DNA of 64,000 bases, from assembly GCA_024138025.1 (NCBI GenBank), contig JAMXBD010000963.1:124001-188000 (forward strand), given 5' to 3'. Of the stretch, positions 23,695-37,034 are shown piece by piece (position 1 is the first letter of the stretch; each line of letters starts with the position of its first letter). The notes under the pieces were generated by a model. It did no database searches. It was not told the DNA's origin and saw nothing but the letters and a program-made list of their open reading frames with translations. The stretch comes from Combretum micranthum (lineage: Eukaryota > Streptophyta > Magnoliopsida > Myrtales > Combretaceae). Position numbers and translations under genes: made by a program.

Positions 23695-24246
23695 AATATA
23701 TAGATATATATATCTTACGTTTCCTATTTGGTTCATAATATTTTCTCACGGTATCTTACCATTTATCCATCGTGAGCGAAAAAAGGGTCTCGGTCTTGCA
23801 CTTCAGATCTCCCCTTCAGCAATTCACAAGCTGTAAGTGAAACAACTCTCTTGTTAATTTGATTATACAATGTACGCTCTTCATAAGTTGGGAATACGTT
23901 TGTCTCTTGTAAAACATTGTTTGTAGCTAATAAAGGGTGTGGTTACAGGAAAACCTTTATTTTATGTTTTTCAGTTTGTTTTGATATTCAAAACCTTGGA
24001 ATCATCGACGGTAGTCTTAAGAAATTGTGGGTTTTCAGTGACTTTAATGGTAGGTGCTGGTGGGATATGTTAAATGGAATGGGGAAAATGATTTCTATTT
24101 TTCAAAAAGGAAAGAAATCATTTTGTCTCATTTTCTATCATCACTGCCTATCACCACTTTTTGAATCAGTTATGTCGATGCTTAACCTAAAATTATTTGT
24201 TTTTTGTTTTTGTTTTTTTTTTTTTTTTTTACTATTACAGCTTCTA
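23695..24246 (+). promoter_or_regulatory. Promoter, non-coding first exon and 5'UTR intron of the F-box gene
   Basis: A TATA-rich stretch (ATATATAGATATATATATC) at about 23,696-23,715 is followed by a leader with TCTCGG and TTCAGATCTCCCC. A strong donor AAGCT|GTAAGT ends the first exon at 23,832. The intron ends with a T-tract and TTACTATTACAG at 24,240, six bases before the ATG at 24,247. The in-frame open stretch that begins at 23,917 is therefore intron, not an N-terminal extension. Confidence 0.65.
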
Positions 24247-27200
24247 ATGGATTTGATCTCAGAGTTGCCTGAGAGTATAATTCACAAGATCATGTCTCTG
24301 CTTCCATCACGCGATGTGGCTAAAACGAGTGTTTTATCAAAAAGATGGAATCAAATATGGGAGACATTTCCTTTCGGGGATTTTAACCAAACGTACTTTT
24401 ATCCTATGGCAAGGTTCATAAATTTTGTCGAGAGGAAATTACAAAGGCTCAGCCAAATGGAGGTATGCCTACCAAAGCTCAAGCTTTTTGTCAATCATGT
24501 TAGCCCTGAAATTCTGGGACTCGTTGATGCATTAATAACAATAGCTGTGGATAAAAATGTTGAGGAAATGGATCTCTTCATTGAATACAGTGCGGAATTT
24601 CCCTATTATTTGCCACATGAGGTTCTTGCCGCCAAATCCTTAAATGTTCTGAGGTTATGTGGTTGCAGGATAAACCCTCCAAGACTAGGACAGATTTTGT
24701 CAGCAAAGGAAAAATCAAGGGTTTATCCTTTGAGGAAGCTATTAGTTGGTGGTATTCAAATTGATGATGAACTAATACAAGGCTTATCCAATTTGTTCCC
24801 TTGATTGAGGAACTTAGTGTCCGACATTGTTGGGGGTTCAGGACTTTGTCAATCTCTAAACTTGTTAAATTGAAGAAATTTGAAGCGGTGTTTCATCAGG
24901 CTCTGCCAAAGAAAGTTGAAATTGATACACACATGCAGAGTCTTCATACTTTATATCTTGAGTGTGTAATTCTAGATGAAATGATGTTTGAGAACATCTT
25001 TAAAAGATGCCCTTTTATAGAGCAACTTGAATTGACAAATTGCAAGGGCCTTCGTCATTTTAATGTCTCAGGTCTTGTTAATCTCAAGCGACTTGGATTA
25101 GTAGTAGGTTCTGAAGAAATGGAGAGTATTGATCTTCAAATTCCAAGTCTTGAAGGGTTGGATTTAGACTGTAGTCGTGTAGCATGTTCGCCCTTAATCA
25201 ATGTTGATGCGGTTATGTGCAAAAGATTGAAATTCCTTGAACTAACTCATGTAACCATCCATGACAAGACACTTCATGAACTCATTTCGAAATTTTCACT
25301 TCTCGAGGTTTTATCACTTTCATATTGTAATTTATTGAAAAAGGTTGAGATTTCAAGTAATAAGCTCAAGAGCCTCACTCTTAATAGGTGCATGAATTTA
25401 GCAAATGCTAAGATTGACACCCCGCAACTGAGTTCATTACAGTACATTGGAGAAACTATTCCATACTTCTTGTTGGTTAATGCTCAATGTAAATGGGAAG
25501 TCACTATTGACTTAAGTGGAAAAGATCATCTTGGTAATAGTTTCTTTCTTCAATTGAACAACTTCATGGGGAAGTCAACACAAATGAAGGCTCTAAAACT
25601 ACTATTCGTCTCAGCAAAGGTACAAATCTAATTGTTTTGCAGAAAATATTTTTCGGTCATTTATATGTGTGTGTGTGTGTGTGTGTGTGTGGATGTATAT
25701 AATTTACTTGCATAATCATAAAAAATTATCATAGTATGTAATATTAGATGATGTTATCAGTAATTGATAGTCGTAATTGTTCATGGTATGTGGTGTTAGG
25801 AGGTAACAAAAGTACTTGGCTGTGTGTTATAGCATCTAACAGCTATGATAAAATGCTATTGGAAAATTAAAAGTGATTCCAGCTTAAGAAATTGAAAATT
25901 GCTTCTTTTTCCATTAATTTTATGCCACTGTTGGTCTTAATCCACTACCTTCAGCTGCCAATTATGTATGCTAAGGCCACTTAATTATTGCAACCTAATG
26001 AATTTACTGCAGCCATATATTGCATTTATATTTTTTTTTTTTTTTTGTATAAATCTTGACAAAATCATGGAAAATGTTTTTCACAAGACAAATGTACCCA
26101 TATCTGCAATTTGCTTGTTGATATGTACTGCCTAATTGATGGATGTATTTTTTATAAACATGTTTTTGTAGAGTATGACAGCAGAGTTTGATATTCAAGA
26201 ATTGGGAGACCCTATCCTTGCCCAGGACAATAGGCTAGAGCTGTGCAGTTAAATATATTTAAGCCATCATATGATTATGCTGCACTTTTAGATGGTTTGT
26301 TGTGGGGCTGCTGTCCAAAGAAAATATGCTTAGAACTGCATCCCAAGTATGCAATGGACTGCATCATGGTATGTGTGTCTTCTATTCTAAACCTATTTGG
26401 TTTGTTGGCTTAGTATTGTTTTAATGTGTTTGGCACCGTTTGGAATGGAGTGTTTAGCTAAATTAGATTTTGAATGTAGATACATGTAAACAGGCCATAG
26501 CTCATCATCTTATTATAGTACCTTTTATATAATATTTGTTTTACGGTGTTGAAAATGCCCCTGAGAGTTGATAAGTTTATGATTCAACCTGAATTGTTTG
26601 GGCTTAAAAAGAGAAAAGAAAGAAAAACAATTGTTTGGCTGATGCGATTTATGAAAAAAGCCAAATTCTAAAGTCATGTTAATATTGATAACTATAACCC
26701 CACAAGTATTTGATGATAATGCTTTAAAAATTGTAAGACCAAAGTGGTGGCCTGCTAAATTGTAGAAGTGCATGAAGAAGTAGGTTGATGCACACATATA
26801 TTAAGATGCAACTTCATTAGCTTGTGAACATTAGAATATTTCGTCCTGCATATGGAAAAAAGAAAGATCTATTTATATTTTTCTGGATGTATTAGAGCGC
26901 AACAAATAACAATATTAACGGTAACAATATTTTTCTGAATGTTTTAGTGAGCAACAAAATAACAATATTAACTAGTAACAATTTGTTCTTGTAGATTATT
27001 TCAGAGAAGCTGAAAGAAAGAGACGATTGCTCTTGCCCTTGCCCTGCAAGTATTGACAGTTTCTGGAGGCAATGCACACAAAATGATGCTAAGATGGCGA
27101 TAACAGTAAGGACTAATAAACAAAAGAGGTCGCTACACTTGAGCAAATTGGCGGATTACGACTTGATGAACTTGAATATTCTTTTGGATGATTTTTCAAT

Positions 27201-27249
27201 CCTGGAAGCAGACCAAGTTCAGGTTACACTTGATTTATGCTGGGTGTAA
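24247..27249 (+). pseudogene. F-box/LRR (FBD-type) protein gene with two 1-nt frame breaks
   Basis: The coding exons are 24,247-25,619, 26,172-26,368 and 26,995-27,249 (GT-AG borders AAG|GTACAA, TTTTTGTAG|AGT, ATG|GTATGT, TTGTAG|ATT; all phase 0). The full length would be about 608 residues, normal for the family. Residues 4-40 form the F-box (ISELPESIIHKIMSLLPSRD, then VLSKRWNQIW), which binds SKP1 in SCF ubiquitin ligases. Degenerate Leu-rich repeats follow and would recruit an unknown substrate. The frame breaks at about 24,800 (after residue 185, NLFP then a shifted LIEELS) and again at 26,241-26,249 (NRLEL then shifted LNIFKPS). Each is one missing base. Outside these two points the protein is open, so this is either a very young pseudogene or a functional gene with assembly errors. 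Substrate and pathway cannot be told from sequence. Confidence 0.8.
25665..25691. repeat. (TG)n microsatellite in the first coding-region intron
   Basis: About 13 TG units, 46 bases after the GTACAA donor. Confidence 0.95.
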
Positions 27250-29640
27250 AATGTAATCTAAACAAAATCTAGTCTCAGAAATTGTTGTTATGTGGTTTTT
27301 ATGCAACAGGATTGTGTTTTAGAGCAAAATTAGTCTCCAAAACAGATCCTAATGTTTTCTTGGAGTCTATTGCAACTCCCATGAAATGACATGCCCAAGA
27401 TATTTTGTAGGTTGGCCCCAATATGCAGTTGTGCTCTTCCATGTTGGAGACCACATGTATCATTAAAGAAAACCAATACAGATTGGCATAAATAGGGTCA
27501 AAAAACATGGATTATTATAAATTGGAGTTTGGGTTTGTTCAAAGGGCATCATCAACTATTGGTAATATACAGTGATGCATTTGACACGTTGGTCTGTGCA
27601 CATCATTGGTGTGTGTTCTAATCCAGTGATACCTTGATCTTTGATGGATCTTTAAAAAGAACTAGGAACTCCATTATTAATCCATTAAACTGCTATTAGT
27701 CTAATAATGTTCTTGTGGTTTAGTAATATCTTTCTTGATCTCTTAGTAAGAGTTCAATTCACCATTTCGTTATAATAAAGGGGGAAAAAAATCATTGACC
27801 TGAAATCTCACATTTTTCCCTTTAATTTTGCTAGCTATAGATTTCGTCTATCTAAAATAAACTGGTAGATCAAAGATGTTTTTTCCTTTAAAAAAAAAAG
27901 AAAAAAAATTAAAAGGCTCATCGACTAAAGTTTAAGGCAAAAAATGAAAAAAAAGGAAAACAATGGCAGATATGTTTGGATAGAGAAATAGGCTAGGTTT
28001 CTCCTTATATAAAAAGAATATTTTAATGTTATGAACATGTTAGAGATGTTGTTTACTGACTTCCATAAGTTTTCCTCATCTACTTTTCCAATCAATAGTG
28101 ATATTATTACTGTAAATGCCTCTTGTTAAATTCAAGTAAGCTAGTTTACTATCATAATTTTCTAGCCATCTTCCTGTTGGTTTACTTTCTAAGAAGATGA
28201 GTTATAGATCAAATGCTCTTACTTTGTAAATTTTGGATTATGCAACATAATACAAAATTGCAGCCGCATTATGCAATTTTGTAACAATATATAAATATTT
28301 TTAGGTGGAAGAATATTTTGAAAACTAGATTAAAAAAAAGAGAGAATAAACCGGCCTATTTCTGTGATTTTGTATGTCAACTTTCACCATAACTCTTGGA
28401 CACCGGTTAAGTCGAACATGGGAAACTAAATGTACCAGAACATTGAAAATTAAATTTAAAGACTTACAAATCAAGCTTTACAAAATATAAAAGATTTAAC
28501 TCTTATGTTTCCCAATTTGATCAAACGAAGATTTAAAAAAAATGCAGAAAAATGAAAAAGGAAGATGTTTGCTCCTTTTCATTTTAGGGAAAATGTTTTT
28601 ATGTATTTTTATGATGGCTATGTCATTTGATACTTACGTACTCATTTTAGGGGTTGCCAAGTCATGGTTTCTTTTTCAAAATATTTTAGGTGGTTATTTT
28701 TTATTTTAAAGATTTCCATTTTATAAATTTACTTTTTATTTTTTTGGTTGAAATGAGGTGTACATTTGTTAACTCTTGAGAACTTATTCAATCATGAAAA
28801 CTACTTTTGGCAAGAAATTGAATCTTAGTTTGCATAATTTTATATTTTGACTAAAATACTAATCTCTTTCACAAAAGCACAATTTTCTCCTTAACACAAG
28901 AAAAAACTAATTTTTTATTTAATCTTTGGTTTATCAAGAATCCCGATTTGATAATATAAAATAAAATAAATGATGTTGCTTCAAAATCCTAATATGATTT
29001 GAAAAGCTATATTGAATTCCAAAAACCCTAATTTTGTTAAACAATCCTAACTTGATTTTAAAAACCTAGGCTTTGATTAGATTGAAAAATAAAGAATAAT
29101 AAAATATAACGAGAAGAAGAAGCAGATGCTTGCAAATTTATTGGGTTTTGATACCAACACATTTGACCCATAACAACAACGATAACAACAACAATAATAA
29201 TAAAGAAGTGATTAATGTTGTTGGAAACTCGTGGCAAAAATAGCATCGTTAAGAAAATGAAAGTGAAGACTTGCGGTTTATTTTACAAAAAGACTAAAAG
29301 TTAAAAGTACTTAAGTCCCTCATGACGTAACAGAGTATTGATATCAAATTGTGATGAGAAGGAAATCATTTTATGAAATTAGAAGAAAACCAATCATGGT
29401 TAAAACAAATTTTTATTCAAAACTAGATGGTTTATTGGATCCCAATTGTGAAGAAATATTTTATTGAATTTATGGTCTAGAATACTTTAGAGTAATAATT
29501 TCCATTCTTTGTTATTTATTCATTGTTATTCATATTGAGAAAGTATTCATAAAAGGACTAAGATTTTCTTCTAATTTAAATTATGCAAACTATATCATTG
29601 TTATATCTAGCAATGTGCTGGTTATAGTGTATGTTATCCT
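27250..29640. other. AT-rich intergenic DNA downstream of the F-box gene
   Basis: The first tens of bases are probably the F-box 3'UTR. The rest has no recognisable coding sequence or repeat boundary. Some of the right part (after about 29,340) may be 5' leader of the copia fragment that follows. Confidence 0.45.
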
Positions 29641-30905
29641 ATTGCTTAAGAAATTAGAGCTGATGTTTTATGGAATAAATCTGAATCTGTGTATGAGAGA
29701 CAAATCACACTAAATAAAACCTTATTGATTGGGAGAGATGTGAATTTAAAGTATAGGATGGATCCAATATGACATAACGCTTAAATGACTCACAAATTAA
29801 TTATCTGCTATGAATTTGGTACTTAATGATAAGATACAAGCATTATTATTATTAGGTTCACTATCCATTAGCTAGAAAACATTTATGGTGTCAATTAGTA
29901 GTTTTGTTTTGGAAGGAAAGCTCATTATTGTAATGGTGAAAGACAACTTGATGTATGAAGAACTAGAAGAAATAAACTTGGTACAAGTTCTGAGACTCGA
30001 GCATTAATCATTGATGAACATGAAAGACATGGTATGAGCAAGACTAGCGGCTCATGTGATAAATTTGATAGATTTGAAAAATCTAAGGGAAGATCCAAAT
30101 CAAGAAGAAAATATTCAGTGCTATCATTATGACAAGTCAAGACATTTAAAGAGAGAATCCAAAATATGAAAAAAAAGGGTAATGTTACAACACGGTTGGT
30201 GCAGTAGCAAATGGCATGATTATTGTTACTTAGGATGGTGATTATGTTAATATTGCATTTCATGATGATGATTAAGTTTTGAACTCTGGTATCTCTTTTC
30301 ATGAGATGTCATATGATGAATCTTTTTAAACTTACATGGTCAATGATTATGGTAACGTTAAGATGGGAAAATGGACATAAAAAATTGTTGACATTAGAAA
30401 TATCATTTTGAAGACTAATATTGATTGTAGGCTTATTCTTAAAGATGTCAGATATGTTACATACAGTCACTTAAGCCTTATAACTGTAGGAAAATTAGAT
30501 GATGAATAATACCATTTACTTAAACATCACTAATGGTACTCTTATAGTAGCTAAATGGAAGAAGAATAATAACATTTGCTTAATGCTTGCAAAACTAATT
30601 AAAAGAGATGCAAACATGGTTAATAATTCTTCGATAGAACTTTGACACAAATAGAGTGATCACATGAGTGAGAAAGAACTACAGATACTTGTCCGGAAGT
30701 AACGTTTGTTTGATGTAAAAGATATGCCTCCAAAAACCTATATTAATTGTCTTGCTAGCAAATAGCATATAGTTGCATCTCACAAAAATTCACCTGTTAA
30801 GAAATCTCTTATACATGATTTAGTCCATACAGGTGTGAGTTATTCGCAAGATAGATCGGTAGGTTATGCTCTTTTTATTTGTAATCTTTACAAATGAACA
30901 CGTCA
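29640..30905 (+). pseudogene. Second Ty1/copia element: gag, pre-integrase and start of integrase
   Basis: Plus-strand frames, broken by many stops, show gag phrases (LSAMNLVLNDKIQALLLLGS, VMVKDNLMYEELEE, and a decayed zinc knuckle CYHYDKSRHLKRES that has lost two ligands). A GAG-pre-integrase block follows (SSIEL...HMSEKELQILVRK, then CLASK.HIVASHK), and then the integrase beginning (HDLVHTGV, DRSVGYALF). This is a Tnt1/Retrofit-like gag-pol, a different lineage from the 0.85-8.87 kb element. It stops near 30,905, where an LTR-like block is inserted, and resumes at about 33,105. Confidence 0.82.
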
Positions 30906-30919
30906 TAAAGTTGTGGTTG

Positions 30920-33095
30920 CTCAGTGTAGTTCCTAGTTAACAAACATAAGGGAAGGAGTAAATTGTTGCAAATTTTTTAATTTTACATGCATAAATAGTT
31001 AACGATTGCAATGTAATAAAACAATAATAAATTAAAGTGCATAAAATAAATAAGGCTTGGGATTTAAGAGGTTCCTAAGGATCCAGTTGTCTACACCGGA
31101 AAATCAATTAAGAGATTATAAGCACCAATGTTGTTTTACTCTATCTCACAGGCCTCACACCTAGGTTAATAAAAGAACTACAATATACTAGAGTGATCCT
31201 CTTAATCTAACTCTCAAAGAAAAGAGCAAGAATAGTTTTAAAAAGATACAACTGAGTTCTCACAAGTTTAAGTGCAAAGCATAATGTAAAATGTAATGTA
31301 AGCTACTCTTAACAAAAGTTCTAGCAGATGTAAGTATGGCAGCATTGAGCTTAGAATTATGAGCATAAGTATATCTTCAAAATTTGAACTTTGTCTTCTT
31401 ATATACCCTTTTTGTATAACGGTTTCCTTGAAAGAATCACGACTACTTAAGAAATATCTTTGAAATAACAAATCTTATCCAATTGAAATTAAAACATTTA
31501 AAAGATTGACAATATCCCACAAAATTTGCTTATTGTTATCTTGATACATTGAGTAAAATATCTTTACCTATTCTTTAATCCATTGCTGCATTTACTCTTT
31601 AAAATTTCAAATTTAAAAACTTTTGCAAATATATGGACGATGTTGTTAACCACACGATATGTAGCTCTATGAAATATGGAAATTGGTTGTAGCATATCTT
31701 ATCTATATTATCATAATGGTTATTTTGATAAAGATTAAAGGTATGCAAATGGGGTTACACAGACCCAACGTGCCTCATCTCACTAATTATGTGAGTCAAC
31801 CCACTTTAGCCCGCACTGCAATGCAAGCCAAAACTTTTAACCTAATCCTTCCCGTACGGGTTAGTGGGTTAAACAGGCTAGCCCGTGAACCCGCTAAATT
31901 TTTTTTATTTAAAAAATTATAAGAATTCAAATTTTAATTTTAATTTTAATAATTTAAATGTAGAATATATTCCTTTTATCTCACCAATTATCTACATACT
32001 AATCATATATGTTAATCATATATGGAAAAATTGTAGACTTCTATTTTGAAATTTTTTTTATCTCAACATAACGAGATTTATTCTCAGTAATAGAAACTAC
32101 AATACATTCCAATTTTTTTCTTTAGCATGGTAAGGGAAAATACATCATGGAAATCATCAATTGATATCATGTGTTGCTTATTTTGCATAGAAGCATCTAA
32201 ATATCTAATAGATTCAAAAGAGAAGGTATTGATAAAAGGACTGAGAATATAATGAACATAATGTCAAAAGTTTGAAAGTTTAAAACATAATACCCATAAA
32301 AATTACTTAATCAACATCGAACAAGTAAATAATAGAAAAGTAAAGTGAAGAGAAAAGAAAGATGATAACGTACTAGGGCTTTTTTATAAGATCTTATTTC
32401 TTTCTTTTTATATGATTTTTAAGTACGGGTTCGCGAGCCAACTCCACTCGTAGCGGGTTAGCCCACTTCAACATGTGGCTTATGCGAGGCAAGCCTTTTA
32501 GCCTGCACATTAAACAGGCTAAAATTTTTAGCTTAACCCACATTTTTTTGCTGGTTATGCAAGCTAGCCTGCATAACCTGCCTCCATGCACACTCTAATA
32601 AAGCTAATATTCGTCTTTAAGCCCAATATCATTATGTCATAATAGATGTCTTTAAATAAAATTTCTTCAACGACTTGTTAGAATCCGTAAGTTCCAAGTT
32701 ATCACTTAACTTATCTCCATGGATTTTAATCATCCTTGAGTGGAATGCATTAGATGCATTACTCAAATACATTTAATGAGTAGGGCTGGGTGATTAACAA
32801 AAAACTCTATATTTAACAAAGTAAGGTTTTCATGTTGCTCTTATAAAAACTTTATCATCTATTTTAAAGCCTCTCGCAAAAGTTTTGGCATAAATTCTAA
32901 CACAGCTTCTGATAGAGGTTCTGACAATGCTTTTGACATATAATCTAACATATCCAGTTACAAAGTCTGCACACTTAATTAAATTGATTGGATATATTTA
33001 GTTCTTTTTTGTTGTCATCAAAACCATTAAGGATATATCTTAATAATTTCAAATCTAAATATTAAATTGTGTGTATATTTAAACAACTCCATCTA
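30920..33095 (-). mobile_element. LTR-like block inserted in the copia integrase, itself interrupted
   Basis: The integrase frame of the second copia element breaks here and resumes after 33,100, so 2.2 kb was inserted. The sequence has the look of a minus-strand Sire/Maximus-type LTR (GATTTAAGAGGTTCCTAAGG, a run of Cys/Thr-poor AT-rich DNA, CATCAAAACCATTAAGG). A hAT-like element sits within it at 31,737-32,600. I could not find a reliable target duplication, so exact ends are approximate. Confidence 0.45.
31737..32600. mobile_element. hAT-like non-autonomous element with subterminal inverted repeats
   Basis: The left end (GGTATGCAAATGGGGTTACAC, CCTAATCC, GGGTTAGTGGGTTAAACAGGCTAGCCCG) and right end (CGGGTTCGCGAGCC, TAGCGGGTTAGCCCAC, AGGCTAGC-type phrases, CCTCCATGCACAC) are inverted relatives: the reverse complement of the right end begins GTGTGCATGGAGGCAGG. 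GGCTAGCCYG-like phrases in inverse orientation are typical of plant hAT non-autonomous families. The centre is AT-rich and non-coding. The flanks share ATAAAG, which may be the remnant of an 8-bp target duplication. Confidence 0.6.
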
Positions 33096-33104
33096 GAGTT
33101 AAAA

Positions 33105-33645
33105 GATAAACAAGAAAACAATTGAAATATATTTGAACGGTTAATGATGGTGAATATAGAGGTTTTCTACAAATATCTTGGAATTCATGGAATTAAACAT
33201 GAATAGACGATTCTAAAGACCTTACAACAAAATAGCATTATCAAAAGGATGGATTGCACTATCACAGAGAGAGTTACATATATGTTGTCTCATGCTAAAT
33301 TACCTAAATCATTGTGCGGAGAATCAATGAGGACAATCATCGACTTGATCGATCTATCTTCCTCTTATGCTTTTGTTGGCAATATCCTAGAGAAAGTATG
33401 GATAGGTAAAAATATCTCTTATGGTCACATACGAATGTTTGGTTGTAAGACATTTTTTGTAATCTTAAGTATGAAAGAGTAAAGCTCAATGCATGTTCAA
33501 AGGAGTGTATTTTTCATATTTATACACTTGATGAGTATGGGTACAAGTTACGGGATCTTGTACAGAATAAAATAGTTGGAAGTGGAGATGTAGTCTTGGA
33601 CTTTGAAATAGTTAATTTAATATTCAATCAAACTATTTATGATTG
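33105..33645 (+). pseudogene. Second Ty1/copia element: integrase core, continued
   Basis: Resumes with TRKQLKYI and a decayed NDGEYRGF, the DNGGEY catalytic region of copia integrase. It continues through HGIKHE, LQQNSIIKRMD (from PQQNGV.ERMN), LSHAKLPKSLCGES, the EKVWIGKNISYGHIRMFGCK block and KLNACSKECIF. Stops and a frameshift near 33,480 show it is dead. No RT follows before similarity is lost at about 33,650. Confidence 0.82.
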
Positions 33646-33649
33646 TTTT

Positions 33650-35490
33650 TAATACCTCACGAACACCGTTTGCTTTATTTTCTATCATTGAAGAAGTAGT
33701 CTATCAGTATTAGACTTTACTAAGAGGAATAGTGAAAGTTCTACTTACGTTTACTCTTCCAAGTCAACAAATAGAATAAATAATGTTTAAGGAGATAATA
33801 AACATAGTAAAAAGATTTTTGATTAGGGATTAGATTGACTAATTTAAAATCTGGGCACCAAATTGAATTTTCTTGTAAAGTTTAGGTACTAAATCTGACA
33901 TTTACCCTAAATTATTAAATCATCCTTATGATGTTATCTCATTAGGATTTATATTGCCACATAGACAATCTTGATGGCATATATCTTTCGATGAATCTCT
34001 TCTTTAGACGGACAAAGTTAAACAAATACAACAAGTTAGAGTGCTTAGGTTTAGGTAATTATGAGTCTTTCTAGGTTCATTAAACTATACTTAACCATGA
34101 ATCTAAATTAATGTTATTGAAACTAGATGAAACCGCATCGATTCATTCTGATTTGAGTAAAATAGGCCATAAAAGTGGGTCAATTCCTACTAACGGCCTA
34201 TTTTTAGGTTGAGCTAGCTAAATTTGGGTGACTCATATTGAATCATCTAGGTCACAACGCAACTTAGAAGAAGAAGAAGAAGAAGCATCACTAGCATCAA
34301 GCCCTCCACCATCAACGTCAAACAGACCCCAAGAAACCACCACCAAAAGAACATAAGTTAAGAATTATTCAAATATCTACTAAAAAGTCAGGACATACAA
34401 ACTAAAATGGTCCAAATACCACCCATAAAATTCAAAATTTAAATATAATAGCCGGAACATGGTTAAGAGTTTAAACAGAAGGAATAGGCAAATATATATA
34501 TACATATATATATTAGTAGGTTAACTAAAACAAAATTTAAGGTTAGTTTGACTAAAGGTTTTAGGTTAACAAAAACTACCAAATAAAACCTAGTGGAGAT
34601 GGAGGGTTGAGATCACGCCATGTGGCACTCCAAATGGACACCCTACAAACCCTAAATCCTCCCCTACTACTTTTTCCCTTACTTTTTTAGGAAGCCTACT
34701 AAAACCTAACATGAGATTTTCTAGACCGTAGCCTCTACTTAATGTTAATTAAGTAAGGTTAAAGGAGGATTAACACTAACTAGTTAATGTTATCTACTTT
34801 GCAATAGGAAATGTGGATAATGGAGGTGAACTAAGAGAAGGAGAAGAGCAATAAGCTTAAGGAAATTCATAATAAGATGAGTTTGAGGTTTTCAAGTATT
34901 GAAATACAATGTTTATAGTTTTTTAAGTGTAAAATCTAACTTATATGTGTTGGTATGTAATGTAAGTAGCAAGAAAATTGAGTTTGGAGAGTTTTTTAGC
35001 CTTAGAGTATCACTCACAATTGAAACAACAAGGTAAGACCCGAAATCAACTCTTTGTATTATGAAGATGTGATGATAAGAAGATAAGACTATTCTAGTAA
35101 TGTAAAAGATGAAGAATGAATATGTTTTGAGTTGGAGTTCTGCTGGAAATTGACTTTGAGAGGTAGAGGGTGATAATAGGTGACTAAACTATAAAGTGGG
35201 TAATGAAAAAAACATGCAGTTTAATGTTATTAATGTTAAAGCTATTAAATGAAGAGTTTATGCATAGAAATTTTGAAAATTTTAGAAAAAACCATAATGA
35301 AGTTGATGGTTGTTGTCAAAACTAGATGAATTAAGCTTTTAATTTTGATTAATCGTGTATTAAGGAAACATGAGATAACATAGGCAAGTCTAGGCAAGAA
35401 CACAACCATCTAACACCTTTAAGATCCCTAATAGGTGTTCCAAAACATTTTTTCGACAAAAATATCAGGTCTAAGCACGAAGTATCACAA
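33650..35490. other. AT-rich intergenic DNA
   Basis: Contains a (GAA)n run at 34,266-34,286 and common intergenic phrases (TTAGGTACTAAATCTGACA). No gene was found. Confidence 0.5.
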
Positions 35491-35494
35491 AACT

Positions 35495-35800
35495 AAAAGA
35501 ACATGGATGGAACACATGGTCATGTATCATCCCATGTTCCTTTCTAATCTCAAAACTAAGAGGAATTGAGTTTTCTAAAAAAACACAGCTAGCACACGAG
35601 GTCGTGTATTTGCCTATATTCCTCTCTAATCTTTGTAACTCAAAGGGATCGAGCTTTCTAGAAGAACACGATCAGAACACGGGGTTGTGTATCTTTCCTG
35701 TGTTTCTCTCTAATCTTAAACTCATTCAGTCCCATAAAACATACAGGGAATATATGGTCCTTTGTATAATCTCATATACCTTTCTAACCCCAAACCAAGG
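35495..35800. repeat. Degenerate tandem repeat, about 75-85-bp unit, four copies
   Basis: Successive units share the order GGAACACATGGTCATGTATC / CACACGAGGTCGTGTATTT / AACACGGGGTTGTGTATC / AATATATGGTCCTTTGTAT, each followed by a TTCCT(T/C)TCTAATC phrase. ACACGGnCGTGT-type phrases are common in gypsy LTRs, so this may be an LTR remnant. Confidence 0.6.
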
Positions 35801-37034
35801 GGGTCCACAACTAATACACGAGCTAAAGTATCTAATCTTATAAAAGAACACAGCTTAATAACTCTATCCGTAGACTACCCCAGAACTTTTTTAGCCTCTT
35901 ATATCTTCGCCAATCCTCATATAAATCACACGAAACATGACTTGGTTCTTTTCTTAGACTTAAAATAACCCTTAAAACATGATCTTTAAGTAAATATGTG
36001 AAATGATCTAAATTTAATTTCTATTTAACTTCCATGTATATGTTTTATTTGTCTTAATTATTGAACTATATGAGTATGTTGATTTATAAGAGTCATGTTT
36101 GGTAATATTAATATTGGAGTAGATAAGTTGATAATAGGCTAAATGTGTTTAAGTTAGTATATCTTAAACATTACATATGTGTTATTTTGCATGTGTAATG
36201 AAATTATGTCATTGTTATATATATATTAATGTGTGTAGTATAATTAATATTTGTGTCTTTTATACATTAATATATTTGTGTTATGTTTAAATTTATAAAA
36301 TCAACTTTTGAATTGTTTAAGAAATAGTTGATAGAAAATTTACTTAATTAAGCCCAATTTTCATGCCTAAATTGCACTCAAATGAGTTCCAAATTGACCC
36401 AAATTCAACGCAAAGTCTATTATGCCTTAAAAGTCAAACTTAAGATAATAATAAGTCCAAAATTTACTTAATTAAGCACTCTTTTGGCAGCCCTTCAAAT
36501 CCATACGAATTTTCATCTTCTTTCTTTCCTTTTCTCTTTTTCTTTCCTCCAAGTTACAAGTCCTAACCCAAAGAATAACACCAAGCTTGTTGAATCAAAA
36601 ATCTCTCCAAGCTAAGGCTTACTCATGTAAGTTAATACAAATACAGCATTTGTTTTATTTCCTTTCTTATGGTATCTATATGAAATCTTTGGTAAAATGA
36701 GTTTAAGGTCTTTTGAGTTGTTTGATTCATGCATTGATATAGGATGGATTGTGTTTTGTTATTGTGTGAATTTGTTTATGTGTTGTAGTAGTTATATGAA
36801 GTGTTGGGAAGGAATAATGTTGAATTGAATAGTTGAAGTTGAGGATGAGTGGAATGGGATTTAAAGTGATTTAATGTGTTGATTCAATGTTTTAAGTTGC
36901 TAGGATTGATTAGTGTAGATAGGAGATAGTATATGAAGTTAAAAATAAACTTGAAGAAGGATTAAAATTGTTATAGGTTAGAAATTTGCAAAATGCAAAA
37001 CAGGGGAAATAAGCTCTTTTCAAATAGGTCTGTT

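Noticed and set aside
23917..24246. A 110-codon N-terminal extension of the F-box protein
   Set aside because: The stretch lies between a strong GTAAGT donor at 23,833 and a TTACAG acceptor at 24,240 and is low-complexity; the F-box starts normally at the ATG at 24,247.
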